NCBI GenBank assembly: GCA_948567375.1
Contig: OX419756.1
Span: 74,192,552 to 74,256,551, forward strand
Source: Lunularia cruciata
Lineage: Eukaryota; Streptophyta; Marchantiopsida; Lunulariales; Lunulariaceae
Reading direction: 5' to 3'
Length of the DNA: 64,000 nucleotides
This document shows positions 31,456 to 42,200 of this stretch, in pieces; the stretch's first letter is position 1; each line of letters starts with the position of its first letter. The position numbers were made by a program, and so were the translations under genes. The notes under the pieces are model-generated. The model was given only the letters and a program-made list of their open reading frames with translations, did not search any database and was not told the origin of the DNA.

Positions 31456-34208
31456 ACAAGTTTACAAGGAGGAGAAGATGAATCTCATGCCCTTGCAATT
31501 GAGGGAGCACTTTGAAAATAAATTTATAGAAGTTTGTGAAACCTACTTATTAGAAATAGTGAGATATCAAACCCAATTAGTTAGTTAGGTACCTTAGGGG
31601 AAAATATACTCTAGTACCCCCAAAAATTCAGGCTCAGTGCACTCCACTAAGAGGAAGTCCTTTGAAAATAAAATCCCTCTTAACACTTATTTAGGTATTT
31701 GGAGTTGTACACTAGATAGTTACTCAAAGTTGTATATTATTTGTACTCAAAAATTGTGCATACTTCACCAATGCACTTGGAATTATACATGCCTTTGGAG
31801 TTGTAGCATAAAATTAGACTAGGATATGCCCCGTGCATCATGCATAGGTATAAAGCTTTAAATATGTTAGGATATGGGTATCACATAGAAATATATTCAA
31901 CACTCATTAAGCATCAATCATGGAGAAGTGTTGACTTTCATAGATGTGTGGAAGAGAAATCTTAAGTTGGTTCATTGCTTAAATTTCTCTAATTTTTTGG
32001 GCTTTATCTCCTTGTTGTTGCTTCTATAGCTTGACAATGTTGGTACAAAAGGACAATCAATTCCAAGACCCATTGCATGATTCTTTTGAATATTTAGATT
32101 CCCTCTCAAAATGTGAAATTCAACATCAATTTCAACTCACCAATGGATGTAGCTCCATGTAGAGGATGCATATTTGGGAGAAGGAAACAATCAAGTAAGT
32201 ATAAATCCCCTCCCCCCCCCCCCCCCTCCATCACTTAGATGAATGCACTTCCAACAACACGTGAACATCTAGATATGAACTCTTGCACCACCCAAACAAG
32301 ATGACTTTAGATGATATAATATTGTATATGTTGAATGTTAAGAGTGAAGGGAGTGCCTATTCAATAAATACTATGTATCATAGATTGAGTGGAGTTGGTA
32401 GGTAGAACAATCTACCACAGAAATATAGATTTTATATTAGTGTTGCTATGTTTGGAACTTTGCCATAATTAGAGAGTACAAACGTAGAAAGACCCCAACT
32501 TTATCACTCAATAGAAATGCACTTTATCTTTGTAAACCATAGATGGTTGCTTTGATATCTTCTTCAATATATTGAATATCTAGGTGTTTGCTTCAAAGAA
32601 GGCTTCTCACTCCCGTCGACTCTCAAGCTCAAACCTGGTAATCAATGAAGTGCAAATATTAAGAGTAATCTTCTTGATTTAAATAGCTCCAAGAGCCGAA
32701 AGAAGGAGAGAATCACAACCAATGCCATTATAACCTCATGTTCCTTAGTTATATACAAAATAGACAAACCTCTTACAAAATCTTCAAATAATGTCAACTA
32801 TCTTTGGATAGCATTACTTGTCCATTGATAATGAATAGATACTCATAGGAGTAGCAAAAACATCCATTGAATTAGGATTTGTTTTTTATCTAGAAGTTGC
32901 ACCATTCTGAATTGCACTATAGGTCACAAAGAAAATGGTCTAAATGCCCAAAAGCTCTATTGGGATCCATTGAGAGCAAATATGCTTGTTGATATTTCTA
33001 TCACAGGTACTAGAGCTTTAGTACATTAGTTCTTTCACAACATGCAACAATCAAGTCAAGCTTAGACAAAATCTCATTTGATTCTACTACCCAACCAACA
33101 TAACTTAACAAACAAATAAATAGATTCTAGATTTTGTTGAGGTTCAACAATACAAACCTTCACCAATGTTTTCAATAATAAACTCTCCCTTTAAAATCAG
33201 CTTCACACCCCATCCAAATTTAGTGTCTTGATAAATAAATACCACAATCAATCAAATGCTGTTAGATCTTTTATAATTAAAAATCCTAAGATCAAATTTT
33301 TTGCTTTCAAAGCAATTGCACTAATTGCTTGGAAAACCATAAATATTGCACATAACATGCAGATACTTAAGTACCAAAAACCACCACTATAACTTGCCTA
33401 TTGATGAATCTATCTTAAACCACCCACTAGAGAATCATATAATTTATAAAAAGTTATAAGAATTTGCAAGATCAATACTCAAAACTCCATGATGGTATAG
33501 TTCAATAATATATGAAAGCAACCCACTATGGTTTCAACAACCACAATTGTAGCCTACCTATTCATGCACCTATCTTTAATGAATAACTGGAGAATCACAA
33601 AAGCCATATGCAATATAAGAATATGCAAGCTATATTCTCAAACATTGCAAGAAATCTTCAAACTTTGCCAACTATCTTGAATAGTATTAACTGTTTGTTG
33701 ATAGTGAAATAAATAATCATTTGAATAGCAAACAAATCCATTGGATTAGGATTTGCCTTTTTGTCTGCAACTATTCATAGGAAATCCTGATGTAGGACTC
33801 TTGAGTCCTAGATCAAGATATGGTGGCTATTTGTATGTCAAATAACTTGGTGGCTCCAATTTTTATGCTCCACAAATTTATTGTGTGTCTAATCAGCAAC
33901 CAAAAAAATAGGATAATTTAATTTTACCATTGAAAAGGCCTTCCCAATAGTTAATTGATACATATCATGGCTAAGAAAAAACAAGTTGTAGAAAAAGAGC
34001 TTGTCCACCAAGTGAGATGAAAAGGATGTTGTAACACAAACCATTAGTTCATTCCCATCATACATTTTAACGTTCTTGTTCTAGTTTTCATTGGATATTT
34101 ATCCTTCATTGGCCACTTTGTCAAAGTTCATTGGAACACCATGAGCACCATCACTAGACAACAAGGTCAACCTCTTCTCAAGGGGGAAGGTTAAGTCTAT
34201 AATACCTT
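31456..34208. other. AT-rich sequence with old duplications, no recognised gene
   Basis: 31467-31590 has a short coiled-coil-like frame (LREHFENKFIEVCETYLLEI) of unknown origin. A run of 15 C lies at 32212-32226. Segments around 32765-32880 and 33660-33770 share CAACTATCTT...ATAGTATTA...GATTAGGATTTG words, and 33380-33440 resembles 33545-33600, so parts are old direct duplications. No protein domain or RNA gene is visible. Confidence 0.55.
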
Positions 34209-34398
34209 GTTTGTACAAAATGTCTTTAGTACCATATGCCCAAAGTAGAAAAACTTGTTGGCACAAAGTTGAAGAGGACTAATGATTGTGCTCTTGTAAA
34301 AGACCAAGACCGAGGAGATAAATAGGAGAATGGAAGCTCACATTGGGACACTTGAGTGAGGGAAAACTCTGAATGCCTAGCATGAGCTTTAGCTTTGG

Positions 34399-34406
34399 TA
34401 TTTATA
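34399..34406 (-). promoter_or_regulatory. TATA box of LTR-C
   Basis: The reverse strand reads CCTATAAATACC here, a good plant TATA box. It lies about 140 bases downstream, in reading direction, of the strongest GAA/TTC cluster. The 52-kb copy has a mutated version (GATAAATGCC) at the same place. Confidence 0.6.
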
Positions 34407-34548
34407 GGTAGCATACAAGGCCCTTGAGAAGCTCATCAAGAAGCTTCCTCGAGCCGCTTTCTTAGAGTGCAAGCCAAGTTAACTAGGAAGCTTCTCAAGA
34501 AGCTTCCTTCTAGAAGCCGCCTACTTGGCGTGCAAGCTAAGCTAGTTG

Positions 34549-34561
34549 GAAGCTTCTAGAA
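34549..34561 (-). promoter_or_regulatory. Heat-shock-element-like motif in LTR-C
   Basis: GAAGCTTCTAGAA contains three alternating nGAAn units in perfect spacing (GAA-2-TTC-2-GAA), the binding pattern of heat-shock transcription factors. Further TTCTAGAA and GAAGCTTC words surround it between 34440 and 34610. The match is by sequence only. Confidence 0.5.
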
Positions 34562-34707
34562 ATTACTTACTTGAGGTGTAAGCTAAGCTAGCCGGGAAGC
34601 TTCTCGAGACACTTCCTAGCTACTTCCGGAATATTCTAGGCTAATTTGTCTTATTTGCTACTTTGTTACCCCTACTAACTTCAACTACTAAACTCCACAT
34701 TGTTACA

Positions 34708-35934
34708 TCTCCTCTATCCAATCATGGTAGACAAAAAGAAGCCGCTATGCTTATAGACTTGGTTATTAGTCTTGCTAGTTACCTAGTAATAGCTTTCAAA
34801 TCACAACCAAAACTTCAATTTACAAAAATAAACAAAATGGCATGCTATAGTTGACCGGATTGGGAGATGATTTCTGGCTATAAAAGTCTTCAATTGTAAA
34901 TTCAATCTAGCAATGTAGGATGATTTCCTCACAAAAATTTGAACCAATATTGACAAATGACAATACAAATCTATCATAGTAGATCATTCTTCTATGTTTT
35001 ATGAACAAAAGATTTGGTTTCATGCTCTAAACTAAGGGATTTGTATAGTTGGCATACAATCAATTCATGATCATTGGAAAAAAAAGCCATGTAAATTTCA
35101 TGCTACAAATTATTGCAAATGTGTAAGTCCATCAATTGAGTACATCCAAAGTGCAGCCTTCTATTTACCTTCTTAACAGGTTTCTTCTTAAAAATTAGTG
35201 ATACTTGCAAAAGAGGATTGTGAACAAAGGTATCAAAAGAAACCGAGATAGAAATTGCTAGCATACCATCATATATTTTGGATAGCAATTGATATAGAAA
35301 TCTATCTGGAAGGAAGAAATACATATGAGATGTTAAACAGACATTAAAAGTCCACATGGAAACACTTGGTAGGTACAAATAATTGGATACATACCTAATG
35401 TCCAAGATTATGTAATCCAAGAGATTTAAAGATATAGTTGCATCACTACATCTTGCTGAAATTGCAACTTGATTGCTTGAGAAGTGTGGTATCAAAGATT
35501 TAGCCTACTTTGTTGGAAGTCTACAAATCTGCCTAGATGAAGCCAAGTCAAGAGCCAAAGAGAAAGCAACAACTTTGTGCAATGTGTGCAAGAATATGTA
35601 TAGTATTTTAATGTTTGGAACCAAGAGAGACCCAAAACAACACTTCTCTTAGCAAAGGAATAAATGCAATAGTAAACTTGCTAGCTTTATCCTAAACCTC
35701 CTTGGTAAAATAGTAATATCAAAATAGAAAAAAAAACCAAATCTTTAGATTGCATGTTAGTAGAGAGGCATACTAAGTCTTCGGAAAGAAAATCATGGAT
35801 AGTTAAGCAAATATAGTGGCAAGGTTTAAATACTTATATATGATATATCATGTCTTGAAACCTATACTAAGAAAATGCCAAGTGTAAATTAAATGCTTAA
35901 AATCTCCTTGTATACCACATTTTGCATATATTCA
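34708..35934. other. AT-rich sequence without recognised gene
   Basis: A reverse-strand frame at 35495-35103 is open for 130 codons but is hydrophobic, aromatic-rich and matches no domain I know. It could be intronic or flanking sequence of the Helitron relic to the right. No repeats or RNA genes were noticed. Confidence 0.45.
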
Positions 35935-37470
35935 CTTGGTCCTTCCACACTTAAGATCTTGATTTTTGAACAACTAGTCATTCATGAGATTACCATATAT
36001 AGTTGTCCATACAAGAAGACTAAGCTTGGTAGATGAATACCAGCATTATGCATTACCTATCTCTAGCTTTTGTTGATTGTCATAGCATATACCAATAGGA
36101 TAAGAAATTGGCAATGGCACAAAGTAAAGAGCCAATCACTCCCAATAGGTGACATAATAATAAAGGGGGATAAAAGCATAGATGCCTATCTTACTTCTTG
36201 AAATAACTTTGCCTCTATTACTCATTGCCAAGTCTTGTTATAATCAATCTAGTGCCATTGCACAACCCAATGGATTGATTAAGATTGTGCAAGAGGATGA
36301 TGGAGATGTCAACCTTCAGTTGAAGGTTATGGTTTGCCATTCTACTAAATGTCAAAGTACTTAGGAACTCAATAGGATATAGTGCTTCATGTGATGAAGG
36401 TTATGGTTTGCCATTCCACTAAATGTCAAAGTACTTAGGAACTCAATAGGATATAGTGATTCATGTGAAATACCACTTGCTACCATAGTTGCTTTTTCTT
36501 CAAATAGTGGCACAAAAGCAACATAATGATAAGTTTGCAATTTTGTAGGTATAGACTGAAGGATGAAGTTGTTGACATCAACATCTGCATTCTTGGGTGC
36601 AAGTATACTACATTGCATAAGGTACTTTGTGCTCCTCACATGATTCTGATGGTATGGATACATTGCATTAATAAGACCTTTCAAATTACACTTCCTACCA
36701 ACAATTGCAAGGCCAGTGGAATAGCAAATCCACTCTAGATTAGCACCACCTAGAGTAGCAATCATTGGCAAAGTAGCAATGCCAACATCAAGTATTTTGC
36801 AATTCTTTCTCTTGCATAGATGTACATAAAGATAACCTCATATTGAGCTACAAATGAAGAATAGTGATGTACTACCAAAGATGAGAGCATGGTAATGATG
36901 CTCCTACAATTTCTATTTGCCCTCCTTTCAGAACCACTAGGAGTATCTATCAAAAGTCTCCACCAAGAAGAATAGTCTTACTTCCAAATAGTCTGGTTTT
37001 TGCTTTGGGACCTATAATTTTCATCAGATCTTGCAAAGTATGATACACAACCTCAAATTCATGATGATGCATCATTGGTGCTTCATCCCCAATGACCAAG
37101 TCTGCCAGACGTAGCATTTCACCCAATTCCATACTCTGAGTGACATTACATGTGGATTCATCATTCACCTCAATCAAAATCTTGAATCTCAAATATGTTG
37201 TATGCTCTTTGGAAGGCAAAAGTGCCACTATCCTTGATGACATAATAGCAAGGAAAATCTTACCTTATCCACATAAGGAAGACATTAAAGTCTTCCAAAC
37301 AATGTCTTTCTTGTACCTCTACTTCCAAAGACTTAGAGTAAAAATGATTCTTTCTTGTTTCTTTTTGTTGTTTTAATTTGCTATAATGCGCCACAAGGGG
37401 TGGCACAATTTTCTTATGGGAGTGATTCCTACCCAATAGATTAAATATGAAACAATAAATGAAGTATGAC
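35935..37470 (-). pseudogene. Helitron PIF1-like helicase, C-terminal half, decayed
   Basis: Reverse-strand segments form the helicase domain of a Helitron Rep-Hel protein, which drives rolling-circle transposition. They are: 37243-36950 with RFKILIEVNDESTCN, LADLVIGDEAPMMHHHEFEV (Walker B DEAPM) and SKTILLGGDF; 36771-36361 with ILAPKNADVDVNNFILQSIP and YPIEFLSTLTFSGMANHNLH; then, interrupted, SIGLCNGTRLIITRLGNE and motif VI-like relics down to about 35940. The Walker A part is damaged. No Rep (HUH) domain or Helitron ends were found, so it is a fragment. It abuts the gene island at 37.47 kb. Confidence 0.85.
36323..36470 (+). repeat. 74-bp tandem duplication inside the helicase relic
   Basis: A unit starting AAGGTTATGGTTTGCCATTC occurs at 36323 and again at 36397, nearly identical over 74 bases. 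The period is not a multiple of three, so the duplication shifts the frame. The near identity makes it recent. Confidence 0.9.
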
Positions 37471-37473
37471 ATT

Positions 37474-39180
37474 GTGACACTTCCTGTCATTCTCAGTCAT
37501 TTCCAAGTTGTATCCTCGGGGGAACGACCTTGGAGTAGCCAACAGTGACCACGTGCGAGGCAATTAGTGTCATCAAGGGACTTAGTATCAAGAGCCATTC
37601 AAACCCCTGGGGAGTTGAGAGTTGTAAAGAGAAACTAGAGACGGGCTACTAAAAGATGTCCAGTAAGTGAGAGAAAAGCTCAATCCTAGGAAGGATCTTA
37701 TCCGCTTGAGAGAAAAACAATCCTAGATAACGAGCTAAGTCCATAAGTTCTGAACTTGCAGGAGGGTGAATTCGCAATCACAGATTTAACAAGTCCGCCA
37801 ACTGTAAGGCTTGATTGATTGACAAGTTCCTTTGCAAGAGCCAGAGAGCAAGGGAAGTTCCTACCTTCGAAGAACAGAGAGTGCCATTCTGCGGCAATCA
37901 GAAGGAGAGTACTCAGAGTGCCTCCAACACGAAGACCATTCGGACTGCACAATACCACTACCAATGCTCCTCCGGAACATCTCTGACAAAGACTTTGAAA
38001 GTGAAGTCTCCCTGGAAGTCAGACTTGCTATGGACAAACCGGAATACCTCAGTCCAAAATGCATCGTCTACCAGGGGACAGTGATGGATTTGTCACAGGT
38101 GTACCGAACTGGGACTTATTTTGTCACGCGCCGGCAAGGCGCATGTTACTCTCATCCAGACCATCGGTCCCATCTTGACGGCGAACTATCCGCCCTTCAC
38201 ACAGCAAACCTTCATGGAAGAGTTCGAGGCTATCTCTGTAGCCAACAGAGAAGATGCCGGAGTTGACAGAACTTTAATATTTCCAAGTCTCCTCCAAGAA
38301 CGAAATGTAAGCGGACTGGATATCGTATATCAAACCATGCACTACAGAGCGCATGAAACCGGAAAACAAGGCAGTAAGGAGAAAAGATCAATCCTAAGAA
38401 CGCCATGGATCATGTTCTATATTTAAAATACCAATGCACCTCAGGCTCCGGAGGCAGATTATTCTAAGTTTCCTGTAAACACAACCAGATTGCTTACGTT
38501 ACGAACATAACGTACAACAGGGTTCACGAAACCAAACGTGAGTCCCACTGAAATTCTGCAACTCCCCGCAGATCCGAGAAGATATGCTGGAAGCGAAACC
38601 CAGTGTCACTGACCATGAATCAGCAGCAGCTATGCAAATCGACTCTGTTGTTACAGAGGTTGAATTGGTCCTCCTAGATTCTTCTCATTGGTACTGGATT
38701 CCGAGACAAGGAATTCTTGATGAATTGGAGGTAGGTAGAAGTGGGAGCCTGTCCAACTGGGTTGTTAAGGCTTAAATTAAAATAGCTCAACGATGTACGT
38801 TGTGCAATCGCTTTGAGGATGTCGACGGAGAAGTTACTACAGGATTGATCAAAGGCTGGGAAGTGAGCTCGTTCTGCTTAAGGTTAAAACTGTTGAAGAA
38901 ATTCCCGATGAGGCCTATTCATGAACTTCCGTGATCTGCGCATCCTTAACTTCCCGTTGGAGAACTTCCATCTAGCCGTTCTGGACCAACACAGTTCCAG
39001 GGAAGGCTACCTGCGCCTACTCCTAAACTGCGTAGAAGACGTCTCACTAGGAGATCAACAATGGCCAACTTCGTTTGACGAGCCTGGCAACGTCTGGACA
39101 ACCTTACTTTCTCTATTTGACAGCTTACTGATTATCGGCGCAACAGTTGGACCCCGTCACATCCGATTCCTGACCTAGGT
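37474..39180 (+). pseudogene. Unidentified low-copy coding-like segment downstream of SAE2
   Basis: This segment is visibly richer in G+C than its surroundings and has protein-like reading frames on the plus strand: 37832-38266 (LRNISDKDFESEVSLEVRLA, PEYLSPKCIVYQGTVMDLSQ), 38121-38426 (HVTLIQTIGPILTANYPPFT, EEFEAISVANREDAG), 38584-38775 and 38921-39178 (FPLENFHLAVLDQHSSREGY, SFDEPGNVWTTLLSLFDSL). The 38560-38730 piece is bounded by exon-like splice signals (CCCCGCAG before, GTAGGT after). I do not recognise the protein. It could be a multi-exon gene converging on SAE2, or a pseudogene; frame changes between pieces favour decay or unrecognised introns. Confidence 0.4.
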
Positions 39181-39203
39181 ACCACCCGACTCTTCGCACA
39201 GCC

Positions 39204-42200
39204 TCATGATTTGAGTTTCTTATGCACTGGCTCTTGTCCTTCATCCTCCATCTTCCTCTTAGTGCCTGGGGTGTGGACTCCATCCATCATCACAATGTCC
39301 TCCTCTAAGTCGACAGGTTCTCCCAGCGCTGAGGGACGACTAGTTGCCAACTCGGTTTTGTTGGCGGCCTCTGCAGTCGAGGTTGTAAGTAAATCTAGTC
39401 CTCCCAAACGCATTTCATCCACCTCCTCGTCGGTGAAGTCCTCCCTGGAAGAGAAGAGACCGAGTGAGCAAAACTAGCAGGCCAAAATCAACATATGGAT
39501 GAAGTTTCAACAATGGCGTTCGGATATTGGTCTCCATGAATAGAAATAGATACCTGTGTTTCACGTGAACTATACAAGAAAACTCTTGCTGCAAGTCTTC
39601 AATTGTGATCTCTACGCCGTTTACAATTGGGACGGGTGTGAGAGAATCAAGTTTCTGCAACGGGAAAAGGCATTTCCAGTGAGTTCCCTCGCGTTTATTA
39701 CGGAGCTGGTCTAATTCAACACAAACCTCTCATCACAAAGAAAGAAGAGACAATAATGAAGAATAATTATAACTACCAGGTAAAGAGAAACATGTGCATC
39801 TTGCCGATCCATGAGTACAACTACTGCTACTACTTCCTAGTATGCTTTGTATAGGATGTTAAATTAAGTAATCTCGAGTTTAGAGACTTTTTCTTAGAAT
39901 CAGACAAAATAGACACTGTTCATGGACGAACACTGTTCATGTTCACTGTTCACATACTTTCCATGTGCTGCATGTGTTACATGAGCACTATGGTAGCACA
40001 CCATTCAGCACACCCTACAGCACACCTTTCAGTACACCCTTTAGCACACCTTTCAGTACACTCTTCTATCTATATAATCCCAGTCAGGAGTTTCTTCTAC
40101 TGGAGTTGATTTCTACCACTTCCCTTCTGCATTTCGTGAAGTCCTGAGCTGCCTAACACCATCTCAGGAGTGTTCTGTATTGGAGTTCTGTATCTCAGTA
40201 TTGGAGGTTATTTGTGCTGCGTGAGTGAACTGGCTGTACTGTCTTTGAAGGCTAGGAGAGAGTTAAGTACTTCTGTGTGCAATTAGGAGTGTCTACTCTG
40301 GTGTGACTAGGAAAGCTGAGTGAGTGCTAAGATGTCTGATACATCAGAAGTCAGAATGCCTGAGAATAGACCATCTACTTCAAAGAGCAGGAACAAAGGT
40401 TCTCATCATAGGATAATGAATCATCTCAAGTTTAAACCCTGGAAATGTCTCCCTTGACAATGATAAAATCATCAGGTCTACTTGATCCTTCGTTGAATTC
40501 CTAAACCTGTGAATAACCCACAATATTTTGTTCCAGTTTTGCCGGGAAACATACCATGTCCAACTTTGCTTCATACATAGCGGCAGAGTGTTTGTCTATG
40601 TCGTCTCCAGTTTCACATAGAACATTGTAGCCCTGCATTATCGTGGGGAAACTTGCAGCAAGTTTTCTCTTCGCAATCTTTTCGACAACGTCCCTTAAAG
40701 TGACTGTTGATGTATTCACCTCCAAAACGAGAGGTGTCTGCGGGAGCACCAAATAAACATCAGCACAAGAGAGACAAGTTCCTACATTTAGCTGAACTGG
40801 ACAGACCAGGATAAATGCAAACCTAAACTACAGGAATGATGGTGAACACCGGGAAACAGAAGCTTTACCTGGGAACAAACGTAACACTTTGAATTCGGTA
40901 CATCCATTTCCACCGGCATCAAAAGCAATTTTCTAGATGCATGCTCGAGACAGTAGGTCATTCTGTAAAAGACGCTCAGGTGTCCAAACAGAATTAAGGC
41001 ACTGACATTTGTTTCGAACTTGAAAAACCTCATGCATGATCCTCGGCACAAGACACGAGAATTACACAAAATCGAATAGCCTGTCATGTCAGCAGTGAAA
41101 ACATCTTACGAAAATAAATTGGAACTTACCGGCATGTTTCTGGCTCCTTCCTCATGAGTTTTATGGCCTCCAGCACAATCAGTCCCGCAATAATGGCGTT
41201 AGTTGTGGCAATGGCATGTATTATGTTCCCAGCAATTCCCTTGGCGTCAAAGAGGCTTTGAAGTGGGATCCCAAAGGAGTGAGCCCTTAGATTCGCAGCT
41301 GCAGTTACAAACTCAACTGCCAGCTGGTCGTCCTTGTCAAATGTTAGCCTACCGATTTCCTGCCAGGTTACAGAACAGTCCTACCGCATTATTCCTTCAT
41401 GTGACATGCATCCAAAAAAACTTAAGCTTGAAACATAGTATAGAAGTATGGTTTAACTGTGACTTTTGATACATATATTGGTATACGAGAACAGAACTTT
41501 TGATACATATATAGCACAAGTCTCAACTTAGAACCACTCTTAGTTTACTTCATGTCGTACAAATGACGATATCTCCAAAAAGGTGAAGCATGTCTAAATT
41601 GGAAACTTTACGTTCCGAGAAGAGCTCAATCAAGCGATCAAAAAGGCCGGTCACAAAACAAATATCACGAAGATCTACGAGTAACAGAAGTAGCAACTTG
41701 AAGTACTTCTACCTTCAGTCTAACAAATAACTTTCGATGGAAAAGAGTCTTGTAAAATTGATCACGGTATATTGTAATGGAATGCAAGAGCCATTATGAT
41801 CAAACCACCGGATGATTACCCCTATGTATTAGATTCAGTTTTACCTGCCTCCTTTTGTCCAGAAAGAGTCGTATTGATTCCAAGAAGACCCTGGCGTTAT
41901 CTTTGACACTCCAAGTCTCTTGAGGATTTTTCAGTCCGAGGTGTGCCATAGCAGACAATGTGCTTCCTTCCTCCGGGCCCTTATATTCCGTGGATGATCC
42001 ATTCTCTTCACATTTGTCATCTGTGGTGAAGATATCAGCAAGATAAAGAGGAGTAGGCTTTCTTCTCTCTTTCCACGCACCTTCATTTTTTAGCGCAATT
42101 TCTATATTCTGCCCAAAGAGACGATCAAATACACGGGCAGCAAAAACTTTGCTGCTTTCTCCCTCCTGCACATCAAAAACACTTACTTCCTCCTGTTCAT

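Larger units (their letters stand above)
34209..34707 (-). mobile_element. Solo LTR-C (Element III family), reversed
   Basis: On the reverse strand it starts TGTAACAATGTGGAGTTT at 34707 and matches the LTRs at 52188 and 59458. Shared landmarks are AAATTAGCCTAGAATATTC, repeated GAAGCTTC and TTCTAGAA words, GCTTAGCTTGCA, and CCAAAGCTAAAGCTCATGCT. No Element III coding sequence adjoins it. The distal end (about 34209) is uncertain because the other two copies are truncated there. No clear target duplication was found. Confidence 0.8.

Noticed and set aside
35103-35495. 130-codon reverse-strand frame near the Helitron relic
   Set aside because: No helicase, Rep or RPA motif could be seen; left as unassigned sequence.
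37861-38064. Reverse-strand open frame opposite the unidentified coding-like segment
   Set aside because: Overlaps the better plus-strand frames and shows no domain; judged a shadow.
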